A stretch of 64,000 nucleotides of DNA, taken from the NCBI GenBank assembly GCA_035537875.1, contig DATLLJ010000035.1, positions 32,619-96,618 of the forward strand, read 5' to 3'. The position numbers and the translations under genes were made by a program. Below, piece by piece: positions 34,941 to 42,666 of this stretch; within the stretch, counting starts at the first letter, position 1; each line of letters opens with the position of its first letter. The notes under the pieces were generated by a model. The model was not told where the DNA came from. It ran no database searches and was given only the letters and a program-made list of their open reading frames with translations. The DNA is from DATLLJ01 sp035537875 (lineage in GTDB: Bacteria > Acidobacteriota > Vicinamibacteria > Vicinamibacterales > CAVVIG01).

Positions 34941-36409
34941 CCAACCACCTCGCCGACGCCCTGAACAGTCGGCGATTCTGTTACGTCGTCGAGCTCGTGG
35001 CATCGGCCCTCAAGCGCGAGGCGCAGGTCCTGGAGATCGGCGCCAGGCTGGCGACCGTGCCGGAAATCGTCGCGGGCAGCGTGACCAGTTATGCCGGCGG
35101 ACGCTTCGGACAGGATCCCGTCCGCGTAGCCACCGCCGTGCGAGCGCGCGGGTTGACGCCCAACGTCCACCTGACCTGCGTCTACAGCGACCGAACGAGC
35201 ATCCACAAAACGCTCAAGGCCCTCAACGCCCTCGAGCTCTACAACGTGTTCGCCCTGACGGGTGACTACCCGAAGCAGGATCAAACCAAACCGATCTTCG
35301 ACCTTGATTCCGTGCAGTTGATTGAGTTGATCGCGCGGCTCCGCGAGGATCAGGGTATCCCGTTTCATATTTCCGTGGCGGTATCGCCATTCAAGTACGC
35401 ACGCGAAGACTGCCTGTACCAGTATCTGAAGCTCGAAAAGAAAGTCGCGGCTGGCGCGAACGTCGCCATCACGCAGGTCGGGTGGGACGCCCGGAAGTTC
35501 GCCGAGTTGAAGCGTTACCTGGACGACCGCGGAATGGACGTGCCTCTGCTGGGCAACGTCTACGTGCTGGGGAAGCGCGCCGCCGAGAAGATGGCCGGCG
35601 GGTCGCCGCCGGGATGCTGGACTTCCCCGGAACTCGTCGAGCGGATTCGCAGGGAAGCCGAGGCACCGGACGGCGGGCTGGAAGCGCGGCTCGAGCGTGC
35701 CGCGCAGGCCGTGGCGGTGCTGAAGGGACTTGGCTATGCGGGCGCGTACATAGGGGGGACACACGACGCCGACCAGCTGACGCGGATCATCGCCCGTGCG
35801 CGGGAGCTGGAAACGCGCTGGGAGGAGTGCGCCGCCGAACTCCACTTCGGACGGGCAGATGGTTTCTACGTCTACGATTCCCCGAAGCCGAGAAGCCGAC
35901 GGCTGCCAATGGTGGCACGAGTGCTCGACGTCACCGGCCAGCTGGCGCCGGTTACCCGGGACACGTGGCTTCGTCGGCTGCTCGAGTCGTTGTCGGCGTG
36001 GGTCGACCGACGGCCGCTCCTCGCCAGGTGGACCGAACGCTTCGAGTACGCCATCAAACGGCCCGTCTTCGGATGCCAGGCCTGCGGGAACTGCGTGCTG
36101 GGCCACATGGAATACGTGTGCCCGCAAACCTGTCCCAAGCAGATGCGCAACGGGCCCTGCGGCGGCACGCTGCACACACGCTGCGAAGTGATCGATCAGG
36201 AGTGCATCTGGGTGTCGGTGTATCAGCGGGCCGAAGCCGCCGAGCGCGTGCCCGAGTTGAAGACGTTCATTCCGGCGCCCGATCGCGCTCTGCAGGGGAC
36301 GAGCTCGTGGATCAACTATTTCCTGGGCCGGGACCGCCGTCCGGCCGGGGATGCGGCCAAGGCGCGCCGGCCGCCGGTGCAGGAAACCCTGCCGGCGCGC
36401 CGATCGTGA
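34937..36409 (+). CDS. metF: methylenetetrahydrofolate reductase with Cys-rich C-terminal domain
   Basis: The GTG start at 34937 overlaps the upstream stop by 4 bp, indicating translational coupling. The 490-residue product has an N-terminal MTHFR TIM barrel (about 1-300: CYVVELVASALKREAQV, VHLTCVYSDRT, VFALTGDYPKQDQT, HISVAVSPFKYAR, AITQVGWDARKF). Its C-terminal part carries a dense Cys array, CQACGNCVLGHMEYVCPQTC then GPCGG and CEVIDQECIW, as in the MTHFR_C family (PF12225) seen in acetogens and Acidobacteria. The reaction interconverts 5,10-methylene- and 5-methyl-THF; the Cys domain likely binds zinc or Fe-S. It sits between the MetE-like and LigM-like genes. Confidence 0.88.
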   Translation: MTNHLADALNSRRFCYVVELVASALKREAQVLEIGARLATVPEIVAGSVTSYAGGRFGQDPVRVATAVRARGLTPNVHLTCVYSDRTSIHKTLKALNALELYNVFALTGDYPKQDQTKPIFDLDSVQLIELIARLREDQGIPFHISVAVSPFKYAREDCLYQYLKLEKKVAAGANVAITQVGWDARKFAELKRYLDDRGMDVPLLGNVYVLGKRAAEKMAGGSPPGCWTSPELVERIRREAEAPDGGLEARLERAAQAVAVLKGLGYAGAYIGGTHDADQLTRIIARARELETRWEECAAELHFGRADGFYVYDSPKPRSRRLPMVARVLDVTGQLAPVTRDTWLRRLLESLSAWVDRRPLLARWTERFEYAIKRPVFGCQACGNCVLGHMEYVCPQTCPKQMRNGPCGGTLHTRCEVIDQECIWVSVYQRAEAAERVPELKTFIPAPDRALQGTSSWINYFLGRDRRPAGDAAKARRPPVQETLPARRS

Positions 36410-36476
36410 CGCGGCTGCCACGGGAAAGTGTTACGCTCTTGGCCTTTCTCGCGACACCCAGAGGAGGTTACCAGCC

Positions 36477-37871
36477 GTGAGCCACAAGAATCTGGACGAG
36501 GTCATCCAAGCTGCCGGCAATCCGGTGCAGATGCTGCGGAATTCTCAATTGGGCCCCTATGTGTATCCGGTGGTGCCGTCGGAGTTTTCGAACTGGAGAG
36601 ACGAGCAGCGGGCATGGAAGGAGACCTGCGTGCTGTTCAACCAGTCGTACCACATGGCAGACATGTGGATTGAGGGCCCTGACGCGATCAAACTGCTGTC
36701 GGCCACCGGTATCAACAGCTTCGAGAACTTCCCGGTCAACAAGGCCAAGCAGTTCGTCGGGTGCAACTACGATGGCTTCGTGATCGGTGACGCAATCCTT
36801 TTTCATCTGGACAAGAACTCACTGGTGCTGGTCGGCCGCCCTTCCATTCACAACTGGGTGCAGTACCACGCCGAGACTGGCGGGTACAAGGTGTCCCTGT
36901 CACGCGACGAACGATCGATCGCTCGAGACGTCCCGATCGTCCGGCGGCTCTACCGCTATCAGATCCAGGGCCCGAACGCCTCCCAGGTGCTGAACAAGCT
37001 GAACGGGGGGCCGATGCCCGAGATCAAATTCTTCAACCTGGGAGAAATCACCATCGCGGGACGCAAGGTCCGCGCGCTGCGTCACGGCATGGCGGGCGCC
37101 CCAGGGCTCGAAATCTGGGGACCCCACGAGGAACGCGAGGAGATTCGCGCGGCGATCGTCGAAGCTGGCGAATCGTTCGGACTGCGACAGGTCGGCGCGA
37201 GGGCATACGCGACCAACACGCTCGAATCGGGGTGGATTCCGTCGCCGATGCCGGCGGTGTACTCCGGCGAGAAGATGAAAGCCTACCGCCAGTGGCTGCC
37301 TGCGAAGGGCTACGAAGCCACGGCGTCCCTTGGCGGCAGCTTCTACTCGAACAACATCGAGGACTACTACCTCACCCCCTGGGACCTCGGCTACGGCTTC
37401 ATGGTCAAGTTCGACCACGACTTTACCGGACGCGAGGCGCTCGAGAACGTTGCGAAGAACCCACGTCGCAAGAAGGTCACGCTCGCCTGGAACGCCGAGG
37501 ATGTCACGCGCGCCATCGGATCGATGTTCCAGAAGGGCGACGTCGTCAAGTTCATCGATCTCCCGCTGACGAATTACGCGTCGTTGTCGTACGACAAGGT
37601 CCTGAAGGGCGGGAAGATGATCGGGGTCTCCACGTTCAGCAGCTACAGCTACAACGAGCGGTCGATGCTCTCCCTGGCGATCCTGGATACCGAGTACAGC
37701 GAGGTCGGCACCGAAGTGACGTTCGTGTGGGGCGAAGAAGGCGGCGGGTCGTCGAAGCCAACGGTCGAACGCCACCGGCAAATCGAAATCCGTGCGACAG
37801 TGGGTCCCATCCCCTATGCTCAGCAGGCACGGGAAACGTACGCCGAAGGGTGGCGCACCGTCCAGAAGTGA
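36477..37871 (+). CDS. GcvT/LigM-like tetrahydrofolate-dependent O-demethylase
   Basis: GTG 36477 follows GAGGAGG at 36461-36467. The 464-residue product is an aminomethyltransferase-fold protein. It begins NLDEVIQAAGNPVQMLRNSQ, has WRDEQRAWKETCVLFNQSYHM, then YQIQGPNASQVLNKL, PGLEIWGPHEERE, GARAYATNTLESGWIPSPMP and TPWDLGYGFMVKFDHDFTGREAL. Length (LigM of Sphingobium is 471) and sequence style match LigM/DesA vanillate and syringate demethylases, which pass an aromatic O-methyl to THF. The neighbouring MetF would process the resulting methyl-THF. A generic glycine-cleavage GcvT role is less likely, because no gcvH or gcvP is near. Confidence 0.8.
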   Translation: MSHKNLDEVIQAAGNPVQMLRNSQLGPYVYPVVPSEFSNWRDEQRAWKETCVLFNQSYHMADMWIEGPDAIKLLSATGINSFENFPVNKAKQFVGCNYDGFVIGDAILFHLDKNSLVLVGRPSIHNWVQYHAETGGYKVSLSRDERSIARDVPIVRRLYRYQIQGPNASQVLNKLNGGPMPEIKFFNLGEITIAGRKVRALRHGMAGAPGLEIWGPHEEREEIRAAIVEAGESFGLRQVGARAYATNTLESGWIPSPMPAVYSGEKMKAYRQWLPAKGYEATASLGGSFYSNNIEDYYLTPWDLGYGFMVKFDHDFTGREALENVAKNPRRKKVTLAWNAEDVTRAIGSMFQKGDVVKFIDLPLTNYASLSYDKVLKGGKMIGVSTFSSYSYNERSMLSLAILDTEYSEVGTEVTFVWGEEGGGSSKPTVERHRQIEIRATVGPIPYAQQARETYAEGWRTVQK

Positions 37872-37901
37872 AACGGGCGGACCCTTGTGGTTCGTGGGGT
37901 C

Positions 37902-40082
37902 TCAAAAGCGGTGGCGGTAGGAGGCCTTGAAGAACAGACCCCGGCTGACCGTCAGGTAGTCACCTCCCTCGGGGAGGAGGCGCTCGGCCTCGAAAACGCG
38001 CTTTTCGTACAGGGAACCGTAGCCGCCGTGAAGCACGGTTCCCGGTACGAACTCGTACGAAGCGAGGAAGTCGGTCAACAGCCGATTGTTCGAGCTGTCG
38101 TACTGTTCGATGAGCCGCACGAGGAAGTGACGGTCGAACTGGTACGTCGCTTTGAGGTTCACGATGTGGACCGTGAAGACGCGCGTTCCATCTGACACGC
38201 GGTTGAACCGGACCGTGTCGTAATCGATACCCTGATTGAAGTGCTCATCGGGCTGCAGCGTCACGTTGAACGAGGGGCTGGTCGAACTCCCTTGAAACGG
38301 GTTCACCGGATCGTAGAAGATTTCGAGTCCCTTGTTGAAACCGCCGCCGATCCTCAGCCAGCGGAGAATTTGTGCCTGGCCGTAGAAATTGATGCCGCGT
38401 CCCGTCTCGAATGACTGGCCGGCCCAGGGCTCGACCCCGCGGGCGTGCGAGATGTTCACGAAGCCTTGCCGCGTGAAGTTGAATCGGATGCCAGCGTTCA
38501 GAAACCATTCGTCCCCGTTCTGGATCCGATCGACACCTCGTTTGGTGAAATAGAAGGGGCTGATGCGCTTCAGCCAGAACTCCTGACCTTCTCGAGGGTA
38601 GAAATTCACTTCGCCGTACGACCACCCCGCCGTGAAGCCTGTCCGGTTGAAAAACGCGGTGTCCATCCGGAAGGCCTCGTCGTAGTGCTCGATCTGGTTC
38701 GACCAGGAAAACCTGCGGTTGTTGAAACGGTACGTCGCCTGGGATGCTGTGCCGCGGGCGCTGCCCGAGGCGAGGCCGGTGTCCGATGACAGAAACGTCG
38801 CCGACAGTGAATGAGCGGCCGAGAGCCTGAGCGAAAGGTCGCCGCCAATCACCCGGTTGTGGCGTCCCACGTGCTCGGTGTCCGTGAAGATCGCACCGAC
38901 GTAATTCGACTGGCCCAGCGAATAGCTGAGGCGGCCGAGTGAAAAGAACTTGTTCTGCGGCGCGACCGAATCGCCCAACGCAGCACTCGCCTGCGGGCTT
39001 TCATCCGAGGCGTTCAGCAACCCAAAAGCGGCTTTGCCGATCGTGCCGGTGAGCTTGCTGCCCCAGAACGGGTCGATGATCCGGCGCGTGTGCACGGCCG
39101 TCCGCATGTTCCCGTCTCCACCCGTGCCGGCCACGTCGAACAGGCCCATACCCTCCATGAAGAACGGTCGCTTCTCCGAGTAGAAGATCGGGAAGCGCTG
39201 GTTCACGTCGACCTGAAAGGCGTCGCTCTCGACCTGGCTGAAATCGGGGTTGAGCGTCCCGTCGAACGTCACATTCGACGTGATCCCGTATTTGCCGCTC
39301 AGACCGATGTCGGCGTCGCTCGAGGCGGCCTCCCACCGATCGCGCGAAGCACGCAGCTGGCTGATTCCGTATGTCGCGCTGGGCAGCAGTTCGATCAGCG
39401 GCGGCTGCGTCAGATTGCTGAACAGGAGATGACCCGGTCTGTCGAACACCCACTGCCCGGGCGCCATTTCGGGCCACGACGCCGACACGCCCGTGCGGCT
39501 GACGCGCCGAAAGAACAGGATCCCCATGCTCACTTGGTCACCGCCCGAAAAACGGATGGTCTGCAACGGCAGCCGGATCTCGACGACATAGCCGTCTTCG
39601 GTGACGGCGCCGGCGCTGTCCCAGAGCAAATCTGCTTCGAAGCGCTCACCCGAGGCGGTGTTCAAGGCATCCATCTGAATGCCGCTTGGATTCACGAACA
39701 GGTGATAGGCGGTCTGTCCGGTCCCCGTCGAATCGAGACTCAAAGCGACCCAATCGTCGTTGAAGACGTTGTCGCGGCGACTGATGGTCGTGCGGATTCT
39801 GGAAGCCTCCGTGTCGAAACAATGGAAGGCGAAATAGATGAACCGGCTGTCGTACACGATCCGAACGTCCGTCTTGAAGGCCATCGGCTCGCCGCGCAGC
39901 GGGTTGTAGGAGATCCACCGGTCGAGGTCGAGCGGCGCGTCGTTCCACGCCTCGTCGGTCAGCTGCCCGTCGATGAGTGGCGGCGTGCTGACGCGCGCCA
40001 CGTGGAAGTCCGCTTGAGCGTCAGCCGAGGCGGGCACCGCCAGCGCCGATAGAACAACGGCGACCCAGGTGCAACCTCTCAT
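37902..40082 (-). CDS. CBM9-like/DUF5916 outer-surface protein, divergent paralogue 4
   Basis: Start ATG 40082 precedes a signal peptide (RGCTWVAVVLSALAVPASA) and yields 726 residues; the frame is open further upstream but without a matching signal. The CBM9-like domain begins at PPLIDGQLTDEAWNDAPL near residue 34. The DUF5916 part shows NVTFDGTLNPDFSQVESD, RPFFMEGMGLFDVAG, HTRRIIDP, and an aromatic-rich barrel C-terminus ending YRHRF. It is clearly more distant from the 12-20 kb trio than those are from each other. It converges with the LigM-like gene, 30 bp apart. Confidence 0.85.
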   Translation of the reverse strand: MRGCTWVAVVLSALAVPASADAQADFHVARVSTPPLIDGQLTDEAWNDAPLDLDRWISYNPLRGEPMAFKTDVRIVYDSRFIYFAFHCFDTEASRIRTTISRRDNVFNDDWVALSLDSTGTGQTAYHLFVNPSGIQMDALNTASGERFEADLLWDSAGAVTEDGYVVEIRLPLQTIRFSGGDQVSMGILFFRRVSRTGVSASWPEMAPGQWVFDRPGHLLFSNLTQPPLIELLPSATYGISQLRASRDRWEAASSDADIGLSGKYGITSNVTFDGTLNPDFSQVESDAFQVDVNQRFPIFYSEKRPFFMEGMGLFDVAGTGGDGNMRTAVHTRRIIDPFWGSKLTGTIGKAAFGLLNASDESPQASAALGDSVAPQNKFFSLGRLSYSLGQSNYVGAIFTDTEHVGRHNRVIGGDLSLRLSAAHSLSATFLSSDTGLASGSARGTASQATYRFNNRRFSWSNQIEHYDEAFRMDTAFFNRTGFTAGWSYGEVNFYPREGQEFWLKRISPFYFTKRGVDRIQNGDEWFLNAGIRFNFTRQGFVNISHARGVEPWAGQSFETGRGINFYGQAQILRWLRIGGGFNKGLEIFYDPVNPFQGSSTSPSFNVTLQPDEHFNQGIDYDTVRFNRVSDGTRVFTVHIVNLKATYQFDRHFLVRLIEQYDSSNNRLLTDFLASYEFVPGTVLHGGYGSLYEKRVFEAERLLPEGGDYLTVSRGLFFKASYRHRF

Positions 40083-40222
40083 CGATGCATCCCGACACCT
40101 GCTGGGTGACCCGCTGGCTCGCGACAGACCGCCGTTCTGCCGCCCACCGGGCAAGTTTTCTGAAGGCTTAGACGAGCGAGGGGTGTAACCGGTTCGGTCC
40201 GCCGGCGAGGGCCCTACACCTC

Positions 40223-40930
40223 CTACTTGCCGCAGCTCTCGATCTCGTCGAACAGGCGGGGCGAGAGTCCAATCTCCGGGGCGCGCAGACGATGCTCCTG
40301 GCCCTTCTCGATTGCAAAGGCGATTCGAAAGCCCTGGGCTCGTAAGCTGTCGGCCTGCTTCTGCATCGCCGACAGCCAACCGGTGTCGCGATCGCCCACG
40401 TGCATGTAGACGCAGAGCGATTTCAGAGCCGCGGCGGGTTGTCCCTCCAGCAGGCCCGGATAACCGGTGACGGTCGTGAAGTAGCTGGGGAACTTCGCGG
40501 CGACGTGGAACGCGCTGATGCCGCCGTTCGAGTGGCCGGCGACATGGAGCTTGCCGCCTCGCGCCTTGTAGTCGCGGAGAATCTGGTCGAGAAACTCGGG
40601 GAAGATCCGGTCCGCATCTTCGAAGAACAGGCTGCCGTTCGGGGTGCCCGGACTGATCACGACGTAGCCGCGGCGCTCGGCTTCCTCCCGCCAGTCGGTG
40701 TTCAACGTGCTCTCGGCCCCCCGCAGCTGCTGCGCTCCACCGGTGAACACGAGAATGACAGGATACGACCGCGCGGGCTCGTACCCCGTCGGCAGCACCA
40801 CCTTGTAGGTCACCTGCAGGCCACCGAACTTGCCGGTCCGTTCGACGAGTTCAGCCGAGGCCGGCGACGCAAGGCCGCAGAGTACAACGAGGATCAGCAG
40901 GCACGTGGCACCTAGCGGTGAAGGCATCAT
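40223..40930 (-). CDS. secreted alpha/beta hydrolase (esterase)
   Basis: A 235-residue protein with signal peptide cut near SPASAE. The nucleophile motif is AGHSNGGISAF, and LPTGYEPARSYPVILVFTG with PGTPNGS forms the oxyanion-hole region. The acid and histidine fall near MHVGDRDTGWL and EHRLRA. It resembles PHB-depolymerase/feruloyl-esterase-like enzymes. It lies 10 bp after the bicupin gene, probably the same transcript. Confidence 0.8.
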   Translation of the reverse strand: MMPSPLGATCLLILVVLCGLASPASAELVERTGKFGGLQVTYKVVLPTGYEPARSYPVILVFTGGAQQLRGAESTLNTDWREEAERRGYVVISPGTPNGSLFFEDADRIFPEFLDQILRDYKARGGKLHVAGHSNGGISAFHVAAKFPSYFTTVTGYPGLLEGQPAAALKSLCVYMHVGDRDTGWLSAMQKQADSLRAQGFRIAFAIEKGQEHRLRAPEIGLSPRLFDEIESCGK

Positions 40931-40940
40931 GAACCTCGCT

Positions 40941-41630
40941 CTACTTGAACTCGATCACGATCGATCGCCGCGGGATGGGGCTGGCTCCGACATCGGCGTG
41001 AACCCGGCCCTTCGTCTGGAACCGCACCTGCCCCACCTCGAAACGGCGTTCCTCGCTGGCGCCGTCGAGACCGACGTCCCGGATGGCGCCGGGAGCGATC
41101 GTGACGCTCATCAGATCGTACGGATGGGTGTGCATCTCCGTGCGACGGTTGTTCTCGAGCGTCACGTCCCAGAGAATCACGCGGTCGTTCTCGAGAATCT
41201 TCTTCGCGCCTTCTCTCGGATAAGCCGGCGGATAGCTCGATGGGGCTGGCGCGCCACCAGGCGCGACCGGCTTCAGCTCCGTCACGATCGCACGGCGCGG
41301 CGGATCGGTCAGGCCCACCTCGAAGTGAGTGCGCCCTTTGGGAGTGAACCGGACGTCGCCCGTTTTGAACATGCGCTCTTCGGTGACACCGTCCGCCCCG
41401 TTGTCCTGATGGCCGCCCGGTGTGAGCGTGACGCTCACGATGTCATAGGGGTGCGTGTGCATCGCTGCGCGCTGCCCCTTCTGCAACTGGACGTCCCAGA
41501 CGATGACCCGCTCGTTCTCGAGAAGTTTTGTCGCACCTTCGCGAGGGAACGCCGGCGGCGGCTGCCCCGCCGTCGATCCGGCTGCCATCACGACCGCCAG
41601 CGCGACGAACAGTGACCGGCTCCGGCGCAT
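40941..41630 (-). CDS. secreted bicupin protein
   Basis: A 229-residue exported protein with signal peptide cut near STAGQP, containing two tandem cupin domains of about 100 residues each. Each has FPREGA(T/K)K(L/I)LEN(E/D)RVI(V/L)WDV, MHTHPYD(I/L)(V/M)SVT and VRF(T/Q)(P/T)KG(R/H)(T/V)H segments, so metal-binding His is retained in both. They probably arose by duplication. The function is undefined. The esterase gene follows at 10 bp and the small acidic protein gene lies upstream at 65 bp. Confidence 0.85.
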   Translation of the reverse strand: MRRSRSLFVALAVVMAAGSTAGQPPPAFPREGATKLLENERVIVWDVQLQKGQRAAMHTHPYDIVSVTLTPGGHQDNGADGVTEERMFKTGDVRFTPKGRTHFEVGLTDPPRRAIVTELKPVAPGGAPAPSSYPPAYPREGAKKILENDRVILWDVTLENNRRTEMHTHPYDLMSVTIAPGAIRDVGLDGASEERRFEVGQVRFQTKGRVHADVGASPIPRRSIVIEFK

Positions 41631-41695
41631 ACGCCACGAGAATCGTGCGCTTTGCAGCCGTTGTCAACAGATGTTTCCGGCGGACGTCCGACGCG

Positions 41696-41869
41696 TCAGA
41701 GCTCGCTTTCGTCCTCGCTGATCGGGCGGTTTTCTTCCTCGTCTTTCTTGCCATCGTCTTCGTCGTCGTCCAAGTCCTCGAACTCCTCTGCCGTCACCGG
41801 AAAGCTGTCGGTCTCCTCCTCGGCGTCGTCAAGGACTTCGGACGTCAGGTCGTCGTCGTGCTCGTCCAT
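41696..41869 (-). CDS. small highly acidic protein
   Basis: ATG 41869 follows ACGGAGGGTTC, a strong Shine-Dalgarno at short spacing. The 57-residue product is almost entirely Asp and Glu with few other residues: MDEHDDDLTSEVLDDAEEE, then FPVTAEEFEDLDDDEDDGK and ISEDESEL. It is too short to be found by length alone, but the ribosome-binding site, the complementary codon bias and position support it. Similar acidic tails occur in acidobacteria; the function is unknown. Confidence 0.6.
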   Translation of the reverse strand: MDEHDDDLTSEVLDDAEEETDSFPVTAEEFEDLDDDEDDGKKDEEENRPISEDESEL

Positions 41870-41963
41870 GAACCCTCCGTCTCGCGTAACACGCGGCCAC
41901 AGGATGCCGGGCTACTGCACCGGTGGGCGGCCCGATCACTCGTCGGGCGTCCCGAGCAGCCAC

Positions 41964-42542
41964 TCATCGGTCGCGCGAACCAGGAGCACGACCGGGTACG
42001 CGCAGCGGTCGCAGCGTGTGCCGCGCGGAAGCAGTGCCTCGAAGCCACTCCCTGATCGTACCGGCGCATGGAGGAAGCGGATCGCAGGCCAGCAGATACA
42101 GCACCAAGGTCGTTAAAACGATGAGGGCGTAACCAAGCAGCACAACCTGGAGATGCAGGTTGGCATACACCATGACCGCTGGATAGCCGAGCATCAACGA
42201 CAGCGTCAGAAAAGAAATGCGAAGAAGCGCGTCCCGGATGCGCCGCGGGTTTCTGAAGCCCTTCGAGACCCGCCTGTACGCGTCGGTCTCGTACGTTTCG
42301 ATCGGAACCTTGAACACCGTCTGGGCCAGCAGGTACAGGACGCCGCCGCAGAACAGCCAGACGAACAATCGTGGACCGACGTCGCTGCTCCATGAATACA
42401 CCACGGCCCAGACGAAATAGACCACGATGCTGAGATTGGTGAGCTGGCCGGCCAGCCACACATTCGTTCTGCCTGTCAGCATCTGAAACCTGCGACAGAC
42501 TCCCTCGATGAGGTTCAACAGGAATGAATCGATATAGGTCAT
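41964..42542 (-). CDS. integral membrane protein of unknown function
   Basis: From ATG 42542 the product is 192 residues (an upstream in-frame ATG at 42566 lies inside an inverted repeat). It has about four hydrophobic helices: NLSIVVYFVWAVVYSW, FVWLFCGGVLYLLAQTVF, ISFLTLSLMLGYPAVMVYA and VVLLGYALIVLTTLVLYLLA, with a charged cytoplasmic loop (ETDAYRRVSKGFRNPRR). It is divergent from the MBL gene, sharing the 42564-42616 control region. Confidence 0.65.
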   Translation of the reverse strand: MTYIDSFLLNLIEGVCRRFQMLTGRTNVWLAGQLTNLSIVVYFVWAVVYSWSSDVGPRLFVWLFCGGVLYLLAQTVFKVPIETYETDAYRRVSKGFRNPRRIRDALLRISFLTLSLMLGYPAVMVYANLHLQVVLLGYALIVLTTLVLYLLACDPLPPCAGTIREWLRGTASARHTLRPLRVPGRAPGSRDR

Positions 42543-42563
42543 CGTCCCAAGCGCGGCACGGTT

Positions 42564-42610
42564 CATGTGTGATTGAACCTCAGCCACGCGCCGAGGTTCA
42601 ATCACACATG
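42564..42610. repeat. perfect 18-bp inverted repeat between divergent genes
   Basis: The arms 42564-42581 and 42593-42610 are exact reverse complements with an 11-bp spacer. The 3' arm ends directly against TATAAT at 42611. The repeat also covers the alternative start codon (42566) and a GAGG of the minus-strand gene. It could be an operator for a dimeric repressor or a leader hairpin for the minus transcript. A part of the arm, AGGTTCAATCA, also occurs at 6659 before a start codon, probably by chance. Confidence 0.75.
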
Positions 42611-42616
42611 TATAAT
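42611..42616 (+). promoter_or_regulatory. consensus TATAAT -10 box for the MBL gene
   Basis: A perfect Pribnow hexamer, 51 bp before the ATG at 42667, immediately after the inverted repeat. The corresponding -35 region (about 42588-42593) is within the repeat spacer and has no clear consensus, so activation or repression through the repeat is plausible. Confidence 0.45.
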
Positions 42617-42666
42617 CCGTACGCTACACACTTCCCGTTCCGAATCCAACACATCTGGAGGCACGT

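Noticed and set aside
34119..36421. Long antisense frames across the C1 operon
   Set aside because: They are typical shadow frames of high-GC coding sequence with no recognisable domain.
41740..41790. Low-complexity CTC/TCG-rich stretch as a tandem repeat
   Set aside because: It is explained by the Asp/Glu codons of the small acidic protein on the minus strand.
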